Both the position numbers and the translations under genes were made by a program. Positions 60,969 through 64,000 of a stretch of 64,000 bases of DNA are shown here, in pieces. Under the pieces are notes generated by a model. The model made no database searches. It was not told the origin of the DNA and was given only the letters and a program-made list of their open reading frames with translations. Every line of letters begins with the position of its first letter. Positions within the stretch are counted from its first letter, which is position 1. The stretch spans positions 1 through 64,000 of the forward strand of contig CAMWNP010000010.1 of the NCBI GenBank assembly GCA_947175645.1, in the 5' to 3' direction. The DNA is from an uncultured Porphyromonadaceae bacterium (lineage in GTDB: Bacteria; Bacteroidota; Bacteroidia; Bacteroidales; Muribaculaceae).

Positions 60969-62086
60969 TGTCATCACCCTTCCTGAAATATTTCATCGAA
61001 GAGTCCTCACCGCTCATACCCGAAGCCGAGATCCAGCAGTTCAAAGCCCTGTCAATTGAGCAACTCCTCTCGAAACTTGCTGCCGGTGCGGTTCAGTTCG
61101 GCATAAATCTTGTAATAGCCATCGTTGTTTTTGCGATCGGCAAGTTCATTATTGACCGTATTTACAACTTTGTGTCGCTGATTTTGTTCCGGCGCAATGT
61201 CGACCGCTCACTATCATCTTTCATCCTTTCGTTCATCCGCATTGTCCTCTATTTCGTTCTTCTGGTCACTTGCATAGGAATCATAGGGATAGAGACAAGT
61301 TCTTTCCTCGCTCTGTTCGCGTCCGCAGGTGTGGCCGTGGGTATGGCTCTGTCAGGGACATTACAGAACTTCGCCGGCGGTGTGCTCATTCTGTTCCTCA
61401 AACCATACAGGGTGGGGGACTACATAGAGGCACAGGGATTTGCCGGCACCGTCAAGGAAATACAAATTTTCCACACTTTGATCAATACCACTGACAACAA
61501 GGCTATTATCATCCCTAACGGACCCCTGTCCACATCAAGCATCAACAACTGGTCGCGTGAGCGTTTCCGCAGGGTGAGTTGGGAAATATCAATCTCTTAC
61601 GATGATAAAGTGCAGGATGCCCGTGATGCAGTGGCGGAACTGTTCGAGCAAGATCCGCGTATTGTAAAAGGTTTTCTCGAGGATCATGTCGAGCCTGACG
61701 CCGAGGCTACGGATGACAATGAGGAAAATACTGAGCCGGAAGAGACCGAGCCGGAAGAACCCAAGAAACTGAACTGGATCCGCCGATGGATATTCTCATC
61801 CAGGAAGAAACGTCAGGAAGCGGTGGAAAAATGGAAGAGCCGACGTGAGGAGAAACTCCGGCGTCTTGTGCCGAAAACCAACGCCCGATATTCCGTAGTG
61901 GTCAATGAACTGGCCGACTCCGCCGTGGTCATTAAGGTAAGGGCCTGGGTGAGGACCAAAAACTACTGGGCCGTGTTCTACGAATACAACGAAAAGTTCT
62001 ATGACGAACTTCCCAAACATAACATCCACTTCCCATTCCCTCAGATGGATGTGCATTTGAACCGGACGGACATCCACAACGACTGA
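60968..62086 (+). CDS. MscS-type mechanosensitive channel with charged insertion
   Basis: A 372-residue inner-membrane protein. Three helices lie at about 30-55, 75-100 and 105-135; the pore helix contains GVAVGMALSGTLQNFAGGVL, the hallmark of MscS. The beta domain follows (KPYRVGDYIEAQGFAGTVKE, IIIPNGPLSTSSINNWS). Between the beta domain and the C-terminal alpha/beta domain is an insertion of about 70 residues (about 233-305): first acidic (ENTEPEETEPEEPKK), then basic (SSRKKRQEAVEKWKSRREEK). Usual MscS proteins are near 286 residues. It is probably cotranscribed with the C11 gene and the symporter. Confidence 0.92.
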   Translation: MSSPFLKYFIEESSPLIPEAEIQQFKALSIEQLLSKLAAGAVQFGINLVIAIVVFAIGKFIIDRIYNFVSLILFRRNVDRSLSSFILSFIRIVLYFVLLVTCIGIIGIETSSFLALFASAGVAVGMALSGTLQNFAGGVLILFLKPYRVGDYIEAQGFAGTVKEIQIFHTLINTTDNKAIIIPNGPLSTSSINNWSRERFRRVSWEISISYDDKVQDARDAVAELFEQDPRIVKGFLEDHVEPDAEATDDNEENTEPEETEPEEPKKLNWIRRWIFSSRKKRQEAVEKWKSRREEKLRRLVPKTNARYSVVVNELADSAVVIKVRAWVRTKNYWAVFYEYNEKFYDELPKHNIHFPFPQMDVHLNRTDIHND

Positions 62087-62089
62087 CCC

Positions 62090-63289
62090 ATGAAAATCAA
62101 ATTAAAAAAGCCGGGACTGCTCCCGCTCATTCTCATTGCCATCATTGCCGGAATCGGTGCCGGATTCATCTTTCCGGACTGGCTCACACGCATTTTTGTC
62201 ACGTTCAACGCTCTGTTCAGCCAGTTTCTCGGATTTATAATACCGCTGCTGATACTTGCCCTGGTTGCACCAGCGATAGCCGAAATTGGCAAGGGTGCGG
62301 GCAGGATGCTTCTGGCAACCGCGCTCCTGGCCTACGTATTCACCGTATGCTCCGGGTTGCTCTCCTATGCCACCGGCTCCGCAATATTCCCCTCACTTGT
62401 CACGCCGGGAAATCTTGATGCCGTGGAAAGTGCATCAGAAGTATCCCTCACACCCTATATCACCATCCCCATGCCTCCGTTGATGGATGTCACTTCATCG
62501 CTCATCCTTGCCTTTATCCTCGGACTCGGTGCTTCGGTCCTGCAGGGTGACACCATGCGACTCTGGCTATATGACCTCCGGTCCATCATCATGATGGTCA
62601 TAAAGAATGTCATCATACCTCTGCTCCCGTTATACATTTTCGGCATATTCCTTGCCATGACCGTCTCCGGTCAGGTGGCCCCCATTCTGGCAACCTTCGC
62701 AAGGATCATCCTGGTGATTTTCGTGCTCCACATTGCCCTCCTCGTGCTGCAATACTGTGTGGCTGCCATCTTCTCGCGCAACTCCCGCAATCCCTTCCGG
62801 CTGCTATGGACAATGCTCCCGGCATATTTCACCGCCCTCGGCACACAATCATCGGCGGCAACAATTCCCGTGACATTGAAAAGTTCCATCCGCACAGGTG
62901 TCAATCAGGAGGTTGCCGGATTTGTCATTCCTCTATGTGCTACAATCCATTTGTCAGGCTCAACACTCAAGATTGTGGCTTGCGCCATGACTCTTATGAT
63001 AATGAAGGATATGCCCATTGATTTTCCCACCATGCTTTCCTTCATTGCCATGCTTGCCGTGACTATGGTAGCGGCGCCGGGTGTTCCCGGTGGCGCAATC
63101 ATGGCTGCCCTGGGGGTTCTGTCATCCATCCTCGGATTTTCTGATGCCGACAACGCCCTGATGATAGCGCTTTATATTGCCATGGACAGTTTCGGAACTG
63201 CATGCAACGTAACGGGTGACGGTGCCATTGTCATCATTATCGACCGGTTTTTCGGAAAGAAGAAACTTGTAAACCAAACAACAGAATGA
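62090..63289 (+). CDS. Dicarboxylate/amino acid:cation symporter (DAACS)
   Basis: A 399-residue inner-membrane transporter of the SLC1/GltP fold with eight helices and two hairpins. Hairpin 1 carries TALGTQSSAATIPVTLKSS, helix 7-8 LSGSTLKIVAC and AAPGVPGGAIMAAL, and helix 8 GTACNVTGDGAIVIIID. The SSAATIP and NVTGDG motifs bind substrate and cation. The substrate could be a dicarboxylate, glutamate, or serine/threonine-type amino acid. It lies 3 bp after the MscS gene and overlaps the C69 dipeptidase start by 4 bp, which suggests uptake of amino acids set free by peptidases. Confidence 0.9.
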   Translation: MKIKLKKPGLLPLILIAIIAGIGAGFIFPDWLTRIFVTFNALFSQFLGFIIPLLILALVAPAIAEIGKGAGRMLLATALLAYVFTVCSGLLSYATGSAIFPSLVTPGNLDAVESASEVSLTPYITIPMPPLMDVTSSLILAFILGLGASVLQGDTMRLWLYDLRSIIMMVIKNVIIPLLPLYIFGIFLAMTVSGQVAPILATFARIILVIFVLHIALLVLQYCVAAIFSRNSRNPFRLLWTMLPAYFTALGTQSSAATIPVTLKSSIRTGVNQEVAGFVIPLCATIHLSGSTLKIVACAMTLMIMKDMPIDFPTMLSFIAMLAVTMVAAPGVPGGAIMAALGVLSSILGFSDADNALMIALYIAMDSFGTACNVTGDGAIVIIIDRFFGKKKLVNQTTE

Positions 63290-64000
63290 ACATAAAGAAT
63301 ATTATCACATCCGCCGCCATGTTTCTGGCTGCGACATTGCCGGCACTCTCATGCACCGGTCTGATTGTGGGTCGTGCCGCATCGGCTGACAGCAGTGTCA
63401 TTGCAACCTACGCCGCAGACTCCTATGTCCGCTATGGATTTCTTGACTTCCAGCCTGCCGGTGACCATGCTCCCGGTGACATGCGTACCGTCAAAAACTG
63501 GAGTACTCTGGAAATAATGGGTGAGATTCCTCAGGTTTCCCACACATATTCAACCATCGGCAACATGAACGAGAAAGGTGTGACTATTGTGGAAAGCACA
63601 TGGGGTGGACGTAAAGAACTCGCTGAACCTAACGGCATCATTGACTATGGCTCGGCCATATTCATCGCCTTGCAAAGAGCCGCCACCGCACGTGAGGCCA
63701 TCCGTGTGATCGATGAAGTCATCAATGAATATGGCTATGCCGGTACCGGAGAGTCTTTCACCGTGGCAGATGCTGAGGAGGCTTGGATCATGGAACTTAT
63801 CGGCAAAGGTAAGGAAGAAAAAGGGTTCGTGTGGGTAGCCTGCCGCGTGCCTGATGACTGTATAAGCGGTCACGCAAACAATCCGCGTATCCACAAATTT
63901 CCCCTCGATGACCCTGAAAACTGCCTTTATTCGCCTGACGTCATAGAATTTGCCCGTAAGAAAGGGTTATATAACGGTCCCGACGAGGATTTCAGTTTTT
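63286..64000 (+). CDS. C69 dipeptidase, N-terminal part (runs off window)
   Basis: The gene starts with ATG at 63286 inside the ATGA overlap with the symporter and stays open to the end of the window (about 238 residues seen). The signal-like start MNIKNIITSAAMFLAATLPA ends at LSCTGLIVGRAASADSS, where the Cys is the N-terminal nucleophile of the peptidase C69 (PepD) family. Further family motifs are GNMNEKGVTIVESTWGG and EAWIMELIGKG. C69 enzymes cut dipeptides and some larger peptides; the first Cys is exposed by processing. The 3' end is not visible. Confidence 0.85.
   Translation, partial: MNIKNIITSAAMFLAATLPALSCTGLIVGRAASADSSVIATYAADSYVRYGFLDFQPAGDHAPGDMRTVKNWSTLEIMGEIPQVSHTYSTIGNMNEKGVTIVESTWGGRKELAEPNGIIDYGSAIFIALQRAATAREAIRVIDEVINEYGYAGTGESFTVADAEEAWIMELIGKGKEEKGFVWVACRVPDDCISGHANNPRIHKFPLDDPENCLYSPDVIEFARKKGLYNGPDEDFSF

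Noticed and set aside
1-64000. tRNA or rRNA genes
   Set aside because: No cloverleaf, GGTTCGAATCC-type T arm outside coding genes, or rRNA-like sequence was seen on either strand.

Overview
The window looks like a chromosome segment of a gut anaerobe of the order Bacteroidales, most likely Muribaculaceae or a close relative. Evidence for this: promoters of the TTTG / TAnnTTTG type instead of the sigma70 -35/-10 pair, few Shine-Dalgarno sequences, many lipoproteins with loose lipoboxes, a TonB-dependent receptor, SpoIID/AmpG/NamZ/MurK/MurQ salvage genes, DUF4922, a C10 protease, and the type IX secretion (T9SS) regulators PorX and PorW beside several proteins with T9SS-like C-terminal ends. 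The family assignment is inference; no rRNA or tRNA gene was found.

Left part (1-6.4 kb): the end of a Fic-domain gene, then on the minus strand a small lipoprotein with panB, and a second minus-strand operon running glgB -> GT4 glycosyltransferase -> NAD-dependent epimerase -> small membrane protein. From 6.35 to 8.8 kb lies an AT-rich accessory island: three small unrecognised genes surrounded by a 33-bp minisatellite, a perfect 30-bp palindrome, alternative hairpins, a 9-bp tandem repeat, and a 60-bp repeat present once on each side of the genes (90 % identical).

8.8-27 kb is a long plus-strand cell-wall salvage cluster: an exported amidase-like protein with a golvesin/Xly-type domain, a GT2 enzyme, a DUF4922 (HIT-like) protein, SpoIID, an AmpG-like permease, the exo-muramidase NamZ, a FAD/Fe-S D-lactate dehydrogenase, a MurT-like membrane protein, MurK, MurQ, an SGNH esterase and a patatin/Omp85 protein. 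Together they can release MurNAc from peptidoglycan, import and phosphorylate it, split off D-lactate and oxidise that D-lactate. 27.7-31.5 kb holds a small hypothetical gene, aspS, a Nif3-like gene and a zinc-ribbon coiled-coil gene.

31.8-38.6 kb is a minus-strand operon preceded by a clear cobalamin riboswitch: a BtuB-type TonB-dependent receptor, a BtuG-like beta-propeller that carries a T9SS-like tail instead of a lipobox, and a 1098-residue surface protein with GLUG-like repeats. The third member looks like an undescribed part of a vitamin B12 capture system. Two further outer-membrane or secreted proteins follow, then gdhA with a pair of operator-like dyads 74 bp apart, and a C10 cysteine protease with a small lipoprotein.

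46.6-50.3 kb (minus) carries pyrE, an SRPBCC protein, argH, an exported Rieske-like lipoprotein with a CXXCH motif, and an Asp/Glu racemase homologue lacking one catalytic Cys. 50.4-59.7 kb (minus) is an eight-gene operon that links a hypothetical gene, a PPIase, an M16 peptidase, porW and porX to tsaE, birA and menA. The right end (plus) encodes a clostripain-like C11 peptidase, an MscS channel with a charged insertion, an amino acid/cation symporter and the start of a C69 dipeptidase.
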